Shown here: piece after piece, positions 57,227-64,000 of the stretch | Layout: the number at the start of each line of letters is the position of its first letter | Numbering within the stretch: position 1 is the stretch's first letter | NCBI RefSeq assembly: GCF_016925615.1 | Contig: NZ_CP070499.1 | Location: forward strand, 2,976,001-3,040,000 | Origin: Natronosporangium hydrolyticum | GTDB taxonomy: Bacteria > Actinomycetota > Actinomycetes > Mycobacteriales > Micromonosporaceae | Length of the DNA: 64,000 bases | Direction: 5' to 3' | Translations under genes and position numbers: made by a program | Notes under the pieces: model-generated | The model's input: only the letters and a program-made list of their open reading frames with translations | The model's database searches: none | Told to the model about the DNA's origin: nothing

Positions 57227-58042
57227 ATGACCAAGCATGACACCGTGCCGGCGGCTCGGGCAGAGGACGTATGGAAGGTCTACGGGTCAGGTGAAGCCCA
57301 GGTCGTCGCCCTCCGCGGCGTCAACCTCAACCTCACCAAAGGCCAGTTCACCGCCATCATGGGCCCCTCCGGCTCCGGCAAATCCACCCTCATGCACTGC
57401 CTCGCCGGCCTCGACACCGTCACCCGCGGCACCGTCTACATCGACCAAACCCCACTCAACGGCCTCCGCGACAACACCCTCACCAAACTCCGCCGCGACC
57501 AAATCGGCTTCATCTTCCAACAATTCAACCTCCTCCCCACCCTCACCGCCAAAGAAAACATCCTCCTCCCCCTCAACATCGCCGGCCGCAAACCCGACCC
57601 CCACTGGTACGACACCATCATCAACACCGTCGGCCTCACCAACCGCCTCCACCACCGACCCACCCAACTATCCGGCGGCCAACAACAACGCGTCGCCTGC
57701 GCCCGCGCCCTCATCACCAAACCCCACGTCATCTTCGCCGACGAACCCACCGGCAACCTCGACAGCCACAGCGGCGCCGAAATCCTCACCTTCCTCCAAC
57801 AAAGCGTCCACCAACACCAACAAACCATCGTCATGGTCACCCACGACCCCGTCGCCGCCGCCTACGCCGACCGCGTCATCTTCCTCGCCGACGGCAACAT
57901 CGTCGACGAACTCGCCAACCCCACCGCCGAAGCCGTCCTGGATCAACTGAAGCGACTCGAGGTGGCCGTGGTCAACGCGCCAGCGCCCGAGCAGGCTGCT
58001 GGAGCACCGGCGGCGCAGCGCACCCAGGTGGGAGACGCCTGA
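57227..58042 (+). CDS. ABC ATPase of MacB/LolD type with atypical codon use
   Basis: This 271-aa nucleotide-binding subunit has Walker A IMGPSGSGKSTLM (about 43-55), Q-loop IFQQFNLLP, signature LSGGQQQRVACARAL, Walker B VIFADEPTGNLD and H-loop MVTHDP. The ATG at 57227 gives the usual short N-terminus before RAEDVWKVYG. An in-frame GTG at 57131 with a strong (but hairpin-bound) ribosome-binding site would add 32 residues. From about 57303 to 57936 nearly every codon ends in C or A; only ATG, TGG and a single CAG end in G. The flanking codons of the same gene are normal. Its stop overlaps the permease ATG by one base (TGATG). Confidence 0.9.
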   Translation: MTKHDTVPAARAEDVWKVYGSGEAQVVALRGVNLNLTKGQFTAIMGPSGSGKSTLMHCLAGLDTVTRGTVYIDQTPLNGLRDNTLTKLRRDQIGFIFQQFNLLPTLTAKENILLPLNIAGRKPDPHWYDTIINTVGLTNRLHHRPTQLSGGQQQRVACARALITKPHVIFADEPTGNLDSHSGAEILTFLQQSVHQHQQTIVMVTHDPVAAAYADRVIFLADGNIVDELANPTAEAVLDQLKRLEVAVVNAPAPEQAAGAPAAQRTQVGDA

Positions 58043-60585
58043 TGCTGCGCGCCACCCTGAAGAGCCTGCTCTCCCGCAAACTGCGGTTGATGCTCTCCGG
58101 GCTCGCCGTCGTGCTCGGGGTCATGTTCGTCGCCGGCAGCCTGGTCCTCACCGACACCATCGGCCGCTCATTCAACAGCATGCTCGCCACCGCGTACGAC
58201 GAGGTCGATGTCGTGGTCACCGGCGCGTCGAGCACCATGCCGCAGACCGGCATGGTCGAGACCGAGCCGATCCCGACCGAAGTTTTGGATCAGGTGCAGT
58301 CGGTGGCCGGGGTCGGTGAGGCGGTCGGCCTGATCACCGCCGACGGGGCCCGGGTCGTCGATGACCGCACCGGGCAGGTGATCGGCGACTTTGGTGCGGC
58401 CCGCCTCGGCGGCAACTGGCCGGACGCTACCGACAGCGAGTTCATGGAGCTCCGGGACGGCCGGGGCCCCACCGCCGCCGACGAGATCGCGATCAACCAA
58501 CAGCTCGCCGATTCGGGCGATATCGCGGTCGGAGACCGGGTCGAGGTGCTCACCTTGGCGGCCGGCCAAGAGTTCACCGTGGTGGGCATCTGGGGCTACA
58601 GCGGTGACCGGGGCTCACTGTTCGGCGAGACCCATGTCGCCTTCACCACCGAGGTCGCACAAGAGCTGATGCTCGGCATTCCGGACGTCTACACCGACAT
58701 CGACGTGATCGCCGACGGCGTATCCCCGGAAGAGCTACGCGACGCCATCTCCGCCGAGATCGGCCCGGAGTACGAAGTAAAGACAGGCGACGAGGCAGCC
58801 GACGAACAAGCCGAACAACTTCAAGAGGCGCTGTCGTTCTTCAACTACATTCTGCTCGGCTTCGCGGGGGTGGCGCTGTTCGTCGGCGTCTTCCTGATCC
58901 TCAACACCTTCTCGATCATCGTCGCGCAGCGGCTGCGCGAGCTGGCACTGCTCCGGGCGATCGGCGCCAGTCGCCGGCAGATGATCGGGTCGGTGATGCT
59001 GGAGGCCACCGTGATCGGCGCGATCGCGTCGCTGCTCGGCCTGGGGCTCGGCATCGGCGTCGGCGCGGGGCTCGGCTGGCTCATCACCAGTGCCTTCGGC
59101 GGGATGCCGCTGGCCGGGATCGGCATCCCCGCCAGCGCCGTCATCGGCTCGCTCACCACCGGTATGGTGATCACGCTGTTCGCGGCGCTCTTCCCGGCGC
59201 TGCGCGCCTCCCGGGTGCCGCCGGTCGCGGCCATGCAGGAAGCCGGCACACCGGACCGGCCGCTGACCAAGCTCAGCATCACCGGGGCGGTCATCACCAT
59301 CGGCGGCGCGGCGGCGTTGGCCGCCTCCCTCACCGGCAACGCCCCCCTCGGCGTCCTGCTCCTGGGGGTGCTCCTCGCCTTCGTCGGCGTCGCGTTGCTG
59401 ACCCCGCTGGTGGCCCGGCCGGTCACCTCGCTACTCGGGCGCATCTTCGCCTGGTCCACACCGGGCGATCTCGGCCGTCGCAACACCGGGCGGAACCCGC
59501 GCCGCACCGCCATCACCGCCGCCGCATTGATGGTCGGGGTGGCGCTGGTCACCGCGATCAGCACCATCTTCAGCTCCCTCAACTCCAGCATCGAACAGCT
59601 GGTCGCGGACGACCTCCAGGCCGACCTGGTGGTCGCCGGCGAGTGGCTGGGCGCCACTCCCCCCACCTTCGAAGCTGACGTGCTGGAGCAGACCCGGCAG
59701 CTGCCGGAGGTCGAGTCGGTCGCCGGGTTCTGGTACGACTTCGTCGAGGTCGAGGGCGGCAGCGGATTCTTGCTGGCCACCGACGATCTGGGCGCCTGGG
59801 CCGCGATGTCGAACGTCGAGACTGTGGACGGCTCGATCCGGGCGCTGGCCGGCGGCGAGGTAGCCATCGACGACCGGCTCGCCGAGGAGCAGGCGCTCCA
59901 GGTCGGGGACACGATCCCGATCACGTTGCCCCGCGGCGACGGAGAACGCCAGTTCGAGGTGGTCGGCGTCTACGAGCGCAACCCGATCCTGCAGGGTCAC
60001 ATCATCGGCGCCGCGGACGCGGAAGCTTTCCGGTCCGCCAATCCGGTCGAGGCGTTCATTCAGTTGAATCCCGACGCCGACGCCGACGCCGTCCGCGGGC
60101 AGGTGGAGCAGCTCCTCGCGGGCAGCCCCGAAGTGGTGGTCCAGGATCAGAGCGGTTATCTGGAGCAGCAGACACAGATCTTCGATCAACTGCTGGTCTT
60201 CATCCAGATCCTGCTCGTGTTGGCGATGCTCATCGCAGTCCTCGGAGTGATCAACACCCTGGTGCTGTCGGTGATCGAACGTACCCGGGAGCTCGGTCTG
60301 CTGCGGGCGGTCGGATTGACCCGTGGCGCCACCGCGCGAATGGTCACCGTCGAGTCGGTGGTGATCTCACTCTTCGGCGCCCTGCTCGGCATCGGAGTCG
60401 GCGCGGCCCTCGGGTCGGCGGTGGTCTATGCCCTCCGCGATGAGGGTCTCAACCAGCTGACGCTGCCCACCGGCCTGATGGTCACCTACGTGATCCTCGG
60501 GGCGATCGTCGGCGTGATCGCGGCGATCATTCCGGCGATCCGGGCCGCCCGGCTGAATGTGTTGAACGCTATCTCCTACGAGTGA
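58042..60585 (+). CDS. FtsX/MacB-like ABC permease with two FtsX domains
   Basis: This 847-aa permease has one N-terminal helix (SGLAVVLGVMFVAGSLVL), then an extracytoplasmic MacB_PCD-type domain (about 40-255). Three helices of the first FtsX unit follow (about 265-400, with RELALLRAIGASRRQMIGSV), and a second helix-periplasmic-FtsX unit comes after (about 480-847, with RELGLLRAVGLTRGATARMV). Such proteins do not import; they use ATP to drive envelope conformational work, lipoprotein release or peptide export. It is coupled to the ATPase (1-base overlap) and ends at a strong terminator. Codon use is normal for the window, unlike its ATPase partner. Confidence 0.9.
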   Translation: MLRATLKSLLSRKLRLMLSGLAVVLGVMFVAGSLVLTDTIGRSFNSMLATAYDEVDVVVTGASSTMPQTGMVETEPIPTEVLDQVQSVAGVGEAVGLITADGARVVDDRTGQVIGDFGAARLGGNWPDATDSEFMELRDGRGPTAADEIAINQQLADSGDIAVGDRVEVLTLAAGQEFTVVGIWGYSGDRGSLFGETHVAFTTEVAQELMLGIPDVYTDIDVIADGVSPEELRDAISAEIGPEYEVKTGDEAADEQAEQLQEALSFFNYILLGFAGVALFVGVFLILNTFSIIVAQRLRELALLRAIGASRRQMIGSVMLEATVIGAIASLLGLGLGIGVGAGLGWLITSAFGGMPLAGIGIPASAVIGSLTTGMVITLFAALFPALRASRVPPVAAMQEAGTPDRPLTKLSITGAVITIGGAAALAASLTGNAPLGVLLLGVLLAFVGVALLTPLVARPVTSLLGRIFAWSTPGDLGRRNTGRNPRRTAITAAALMVGVALVTAISTIFSSLNSSIEQLVADDLQADLVVAGEWLGATPPTFEADVLEQTRQLPEVESVAGFWYDFVEVEGGSGFLLATDDLGAWAAMSNVETVDGSIRALAGGEVAIDDRLAEEQALQVGDTIPITLPRGDGERQFEVVGVYERNPILQGHIIGAADAEAFRSANPVEAFIQLNPDADADAVRGQVEQLLAGSPEVVVQDQSGYLEQQTQIFDQLLVFIQILLVLAMLIAVLGVINTLVLSVIERTRELGLLRAVGLTRGATARMVTVESVVISLFGALLGIGVGAALGSAVVYALRDEGLNQLTLPTGLMVTYVILGAIVGVIAAIIPAIRAARLNVLNAISYE

Positions 60586-60592
60586 CCTCGCC

Positions 60593-60630
60593 GCTGACGC
60601 GGCGGCGGTGACTACCGCCGCCGCGTCAGC
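60593..60630. terminator. Bidirectional terminator, 17-bp perfect stem
   Basis: Arms gctgacgcggcggcggt (60593-60609) and accgccgccgcgtcagc (60614-60630) pair perfectly around gact. They lie at the convergent junction of the permease gene (end 60585) and the minus-strand methyltransferase gene, and contain the latter's stop codon (60612-60614). Confidence 0.85.
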
Positions 60631-61430
60631 GCAAGGACGCCATCGACGATTTGGTGACTGCTGCGGTGCCCGGCCCCACCAGGGCGACCAATCGGGCCCC
60701 GCCTCGCCACCGGCAAGATCCGGTAGTCGGCCGGCTCCCAGCCAACCTCCGTGAACGGGTCCAGGCTGACCAGACCGTGCAGCTCCACCCGCGCGCCCAC
60801 CCCGCCGGCCAGGGCCGCCATCTGCCGAGCGGAATCGGCCGAGACCACATCGGTCAGCCAGACCGTCCCCGGGGGGAGGGCATCGGCGAGCGTACCGGCG
60901 AGGGCCGTCAACGCCGGCGGCGGTAGGTACGGCAGCAGCCCTTCACTCACCACCACCACCCGCGACGCGGCACCGCACTCGGCCGCCAGCACCTCCCGCA
61001 ACGCCGACTGATCCCGCAGGTCGGCGCCGATCCGCCGGACCGGGCAGGTCGCTGGCGCCTCCCCCAGCACCTCGGACTTGAGCCGGTGCAGCTCGGGTGA
61101 GTCCAGCTCCAGCACGAGCTGGGCGGCGGAGAGGTCGAGCCGGTACGGGCGGGCGCAGAACCCAGAACCCAGATTCACCACCAGCGGCGCCGTCGGCCCG
61201 GCCAACTCGGCGGCGAGTAGCTGATCCACGAGCAGCGTACGGGTCACCACCTCGTCGCCGCCGGCCTCGAGCAACCCTCGGTAGCCGGGCTGCGCCGGGC
61301 CGCGGGCCGCGACGAAGCTCGCCGCGAACGGGTCCCGCAGCCGCGGCTGCGGCCGGTCCTGCTCCACCGCGCGGCACGCGGCGGCCAGAAACGCGGTCGC
61401 CTGAACTCCTGGGTCCACCCGCGGCGCCAC
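60612..61430 (-). CDS. LCM/TcmP-like class I methyltransferase
   Basis: This 272-aa SAM-dependent methyltransferase resembles the leucine carboxyl methyltransferase/TcmP group. LVVNLGSGFCARPYRLDL is motif I (about 83-100), LVLELDSPELHRLKSEVL carries the acidic SAM-ribose residue, and VVVVSEGLLPYLPPPALTAL is the family-typical post-motif. TcmP-like enzymes methylate carboxylates or polyketide oxygens. The GTG at 61430 is chosen because GGGAG lies 6 bases upstream; the frame stays open further, inside the permease gene. It starts 3 bases after the ABC permease stop, so it belongs to the CPBP/ABC operon. Confidence 0.75.
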   Translation of the reverse strand: MAPRVDPGVQATAFLAAACRAVEQDRPQPRLRDPFAASFVAARGPAQPGYRGLLEAGGDEVVTRTLLVDQLLAAELAGPTAPLVVNLGSGFCARPYRLDLSAAQLVLELDSPELHRLKSEVLGEAPATCPVRRIGADLRDQSALREVLAAECGAASRVVVVSEGLLPYLPPPALTALAGTLADALPPGTVWLTDVVSADSARQMAALAGGVGARVELHGLVSLDPFTEVGWEPADYRILPVARRGPIGRPGGAGHRSSHQIVDGVLALTRRR

Positions 61431-61432
61431 GC

Positions 61433-62170
61433 CTACTCCCACCGGAACAGCCGGGCGGCCACTGCCGCGCTGGCCACCACGGTGCCGGCGAGCACCCCCA
61501 ATGCCAGCGGCAGTTCGTCGCCGCCCGAGTCCAACCAGGCCCACTGCAGCGCCCGAACCGCGTACGACAATGGCAACAGGTCGCTGATCTGCTGCATCGT
61601 GTCGGGCATGATCTCCCGTGGGATGGTGGCACCGGTCAGGAAGATCATCGGGAAGTAGACCAGGTTGGCCAGCACCACCGCCGACGTTTCGCTCCGCGCC
61701 AGCGACGCGATCAGCATGCCGAGGCCGAAGGTCGCGGCACCGGCAAGCACCACCAGCCCGGCGAACGCGACCGGGTGCGCCGGCGCCGCCAAGTCGAAGA
61801 AGACCGCCCCGGCGGCGAGCAGAATGGCGATTCCCACCAGACATAGCAACCCGTTGACCAGCAGTTGGGCGATGAGGAAGACGATCGGACGCGCCGGAGT
61901 GGCGCGCAACCGGCGCAGGAATCCCCGGGACCGGTACTCCACCATCCCCAGCGGGAAGCTCATCAACCCGGCGACGGCGAGTACCAGCGCCACGTAGGCC
62001 GGTGTCGAAACATCCACAGTGCCCTGGCCGTCGAACTGGTCGGACGGATCGTTACCGTAGATGCCGCCGAAGATGGCGAGGATCATCACCGGGAACGCCA
62101 GCGCGAAGAAGAGCGGCGGCACGTTCCGCAGCATCCGCCGGCTCTCGAAGCTGAGCACCTTACCGAACAC
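61433..62170 (-). CDS. ABC-2 type exporter permease
   Basis: This 245-aa inner-membrane protein has six helices in the ABC-2 arrangement: VPPLFFALAFPVMILAIFGG (helix 1), LVLAVAGLMSFPLGMVEYRS with the following RGFLRRLRATP loop, and FPMIFLTGATIPREIMPDTM, the ABC-2 signature loop near the fifth helix. The GTG at 62170 is preferred since GGAGGAG is 7 bases upstream; a GTG at 62203 would overlap the ATPase gene by 44 bases instead of 11. Together with the ATPase it forms a complete exporter, perhaps for a lipid, peptide or antibiotic. Confidence 0.87.
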   Translation of the reverse strand: MFGKVLSFESRRMLRNVPPLFFALAFPVMILAIFGGIYGNDPSDQFDGQGTVDVSTPAYVALVLAVAGLMSFPLGMVEYRSRGFLRRLRATPARPIVFLIAQLLVNGLLCLVGIAILLAAGAVFFDLAAPAHPVAFAGLVVLAGAATFGLGMLIASLARSETSAVVLANLVYFPMIFLTGATIPREIMPDTMQQISDLLPLSYAVRALQWAWLDSGGDELPLALGVLAGTVVASAAVAARLFRWE

Positions 62171-63116
62171 CGCTCGTCTCCTCCTTCGCGCTGGCCTGCT
62201 CACCGGTCAGGCTCAGGTAGACGTCCTCCAGCGACGCCGGCAGCGACCTGCTGGTCACCGCATATCGCGCCAGCAGCCGGGTGACCTGTTCCCGCAGCGG
62301 CGGCTCCGCCACCTCGATCCGCAGCCGGTTGCCGGCCGGGGTGAGCCGGACCGCCGGCCCCAGCTCGGCCAGCTCCCGCCGGAGTTCTTGCTGGTCGGCC
62401 GCGTCCTCCACCACCAACCGCTCGACGTCGCTGGCGTGGGTGGAGATCAGCTCGCTCACCGTGCCCTGCGCCACCAGCCGGCCCGAGACCAGCACCAGCA
62501 CCCGGTCACAGAGGTACTCGACTTCATCCATGTGATGGCTGGTGATCAGCACGGTCAGTCCGGCGTCGTTGCGTGCCCGCAACCCTTCCCACACCGACCG
62601 CCGCGCCGCCGGGTCCAGGCCAGTGGTCAGTTCGTCGAGCACCACCAGCCGGGGCCGACCGAGCAGCGCCAGCACCAGCGACAGCCGCTGCTGCTGCCCT
62701 CCGGAGAGCTTGCTGACCAGCTGCCCCGCTGCCGCGGTGAGGCCGAACTGGGCCAGCAACTCGGCCGGGTCGGCCGGGTCGGGGTAGAAGCTCGCGAACA
62801 AGGAGCAGACCTCCGCCACCTTGGCCCGCGACGGGAACGCGGAGTGCTGGAGCTGGACGCCGACCAGACCAGCCAGCCGGGTCCGGTCGGACGCCGGGTC
62901 GAGGCCGGCCACCCGGATCTGCCCCGCGGCGGCGGTGCGCAGCCCTTCCACACACTCCAGCAGCGAGGTCTTGCCGGCGCCGTTCGGCCCGATGAGCCCC
63001 ACCACCTCCCCCGGGGCGACGGTCAGATCTACCCCGTCGACCGCGGTCAGGCTGCCATACCGGACGGTCAGCCCACGTACCTCGACGCCGACGCCCTCGA
63101 TGCCACCGTCCATCAT
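62160..63116 (-). CDS. ABC-2 exporter ATPase (DrrA/CcmA type)
   Basis: This 318-aa ATPase has Walker A LIGPNGAGKTSLLE (about 40-53), Q-loop VQLQHSAFP, signature KLSGGQQQRLSLVLAL, Walker B LVVLDELTTGLD (Glu-Leu instead of the common Glu-Pro) and switch His in ITSHHMDEVE. The C-terminal DUF4162-like domain (about 235-318) is typical of exporter ATPases such as DrrA. AAGGAG precedes the ATG. It overlaps the permease start by 11 bases and follows the CPBP gene by 6 bases. Confidence 0.9.
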   Translation of the reverse strand: MMDGGIEGVGVEVRGLTVRYGSLTAVDGVDLTVAPGEVVGLIGPNGAGKTSLLECVEGLRTAAAGQIRVAGLDPASDRTRLAGLVGVQLQHSAFPSRAKVAEVCSLFASFYPDPADPAELLAQFGLTAAAGQLVSKLSGGQQQRLSLVLALLGRPRLVVLDELTTGLDPAARRSVWEGLRARNDAGLTVLITSHHMDEVEYLCDRVLVLVSGRLVAQGTVSELISTHASDVERLVVEDAADQQELRRELAELGPAVRLTPAGNRLRIEVAEPPLREQVTRLLARYAVTSRSLPASLEDVYLSLTGEQASAKEETSGVR

Positions 63117-63122
63117 GTCTCC

Positions 63123-63869
63123 TTACGCTGTCCGGACCGGCCGGCCGGTACCCAGGTTCGTGTAGAAGCCGGCGAACGATGCGTGCACCACGATCGCCGG
63201 AAGAACGCTGCCGGTCACCACCACCAACAGCCCGCACAGCACCGAGAGCACCACGCTGGAGACCCCCAACACCAGCGCGGCCAGGCCGCGCTCGGTCAGC
63301 ACCACCTGGCCGAGGATGAAGACCGCGCCGCTGAGCAGCACCGCCATCGGCACCGAAGCCCCGGATGCCAACAGCCCGAGCAGGAACACGCCGCGGAAGA
63401 AGAACTCCTCCACCGCCGCGCTGCTCATCGGGACCACCCACCGCCAGTGCGCGGGCAGCACCAGGATCTCCCGGATCCACCCCACGCCCGCCACCGCGCC
63501 CGGCACATCCACCTGCGGCCGCACCGCGTACACCAGCGACATCGCGAAGCCGGTGCTGGCCGCCGCGCCCAGCGCCACCAACGCGGTGAGCGCCACCTCA
63601 ACCAGGGTCGGCCGCCAGCTCACCACCGCCCACAGGTCGAGCCCCGACCACCAGGTCACCGCCGTGATCGCCAGCAGGCCCGCGACCAGGTAGATCGCGG
63701 TGCCGACCACCGGGAAGACGTAGCGCGGGTCGAGCCCCGTAAGCGAGGAGACCGCGAGCCGGAACCGCTGCCGGGTCCGCCGCCGGGCCAGCGGCAGCCG
63801 GTAGACCGCCAGCCAGCTCGCGGCGGCCACGCTCGCGACCGCGGCGAACCCCCAGGCGGAGCCGGTCAC
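63123..63869 (-). CDS. CPBP-family intramembrane protease (CAAX-like), motif 2 altered
   Basis: This 248-aa membrane protein of the CPBP/Abi family (type II CAAX prenyl protease-like) has about seven helices. Motif 1 is EEFFFRG, intact. Motif 3 has His in VVHASFAGFYTN. Motif 2, normally FxxxH, reads FILGQ, so the second metal/catalytic histidine is replaced by Gln and activity may be altered or lost. The GTG at 63869 is chosen because it overlaps the stop of the preceding partial CPBP gene (GTGA); the open frame reaches 63932. Family members mature or confer immunity to peptides, or cleave membrane regulators. Confidence 0.83.
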   Translation of the reverse strand: MTGSAWGFAAVASVAAASWLAVYRLPLARRRTRQRFRLAVSSLTGLDPRYVFPVVGTAIYLVAGLLAITAVTWWSGLDLWAVVSWRPTLVEVALTALVALGAAASTGFAMSLVYAVRPQVDVPGAVAGVGWIREILVLPAHWRWVVPMSSAAVEEFFFRGVFLLGLLASGASVPMAVLLSGAVFILGQVVLTERGLAALVLGVSSVVLSVLCGLLVVVTGSVLPAIVVHASFAGFYTNLGTGRPVRTA

Positions 63870-64000
63870 TGCGGCACCCGCTGCGGCTGCTGGTCCGCCG
63901 CCGGGCGACCGGCCGACCCGCCGCCGAACCACCGCGGCAAGACCGCCACCACCAGCACATTCTGGGCCACGTGGGCGAGCACCGGCACCAGCACACTGCC
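63866..64000 (-). CDS. C-terminal end of a second CPBP-like protease, cut by window edge
   Basis: Only 44 codons are present: a hydrophobic stretch GSVLVPVLAHVAQNVLVVAV carrying the H-xx-QN pattern of CPBP motif 3, then a Gly/Pro/Gln-rich tail ending RVPQ. Its stop overlaps the GTG of the next CPBP gene by 4 bases, so two CPBP proteins are made in tandem. The assignment rests on this short segment and on the tandem context. Confidence 0.6.
   Translation of the reverse strand, partial: GSVLVPVLAHVAQNVLVVAVLPRWFGGGSAGRPAADQQPQRVPQ

Overview
The window is high-GC DNA from an actinobacterium, about 60 genes densely packed on both strands. It carries a complete Pup-proteasome locus (mpa, dop, pup, prcB, prcA, pafA, pafB, pafC) next to tatA, tatC and helY. 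Gene content and order match the Mycobacterium tuberculosis Rv2090-Rv2119 neighbourhood from memory. There is also a cvn conservon, which is typical of sporulating actinomycetes. A member of Micromonosporaceae or a close relative is the most likely source; this is inference from gene content, because no rRNA or tRNA gene is present.

1-6.9 kb: anaerobic-type lysine catabolism. kal (cut by the left edge), kamE, kamD, a YtcJ-like amidohydrolase and kdd form a coupled minus-strand operon, divergent from kamA. Together they take L-lysine through beta-lysine to 3-oxo-5-aminohexanoate and crotonyl-CoA. The cleavage enzyme Kce is not seen and may lie to the left. 6.9-14.9 kb: two divergent membrane-anchored beta-propeller proteins, a secreted trypsin-fold protease, a large LuxR-type AAA regulator and a TMEM175-like membrane protein.

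14.9-22 kb: three SAM methyltransferases, a TRZ/ATZ-type amidohydrolase and a split ABC importer (ATPase on the minus strand, lipoprotein and permease on the plus strand). 22-28.3 kb: an orphan periplasmic-binding lipoprotein divergent from a cvnABCD conservon, with a perfect CRP-type site between them. 28.3-35.6 kb: Lrp/AsnC regulator, remnant of a sigma-factor gene, acyl-CoA dehydrogenase, 5'-3' exonuclease, MHYT membrane protein, helY, and hsp20 preceded by a CIRCE operator.

35.6-54.6 kb: lipoprotein, lipid kinase, tatC, tatA, pafC, pafB, DUF3866, pafA, prcA, prcB, pup, dop, mpa, ferredoxin, a coupled trio (unknown gene, trmI, M50 protease), RecB-like nuclease and DNA polymerase IV. The proteasome genes make the 20S core, its ATPase ring, the tag, the ligase and the depupylase; PafBC is the DNA-damage regulator of the same locus. 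54.6-64 kb: DHA2 exporter, orphan NarL-type response regulator, a MacB/LolCDE-like ABC system whose ATPase gene has very unusual codon use, and a minus-strand cluster of two CPBP membrane proteases, an ABC-2 exporter and a methyltransferase, cut by the right edge.

The most interesting unexplained signals are: a palindromic element apparently inserted in frame in kdd and sharing its outer arm with a 61-bp perfect palindrome 37 kb away; the G-avoiding codon island in the ABC ATPase; the CRP-type site linking the orphan receptor to the conservon; the CIRCE-controlled hsp20; and the tandem CPBP/exporter/methyltransferase cluster.
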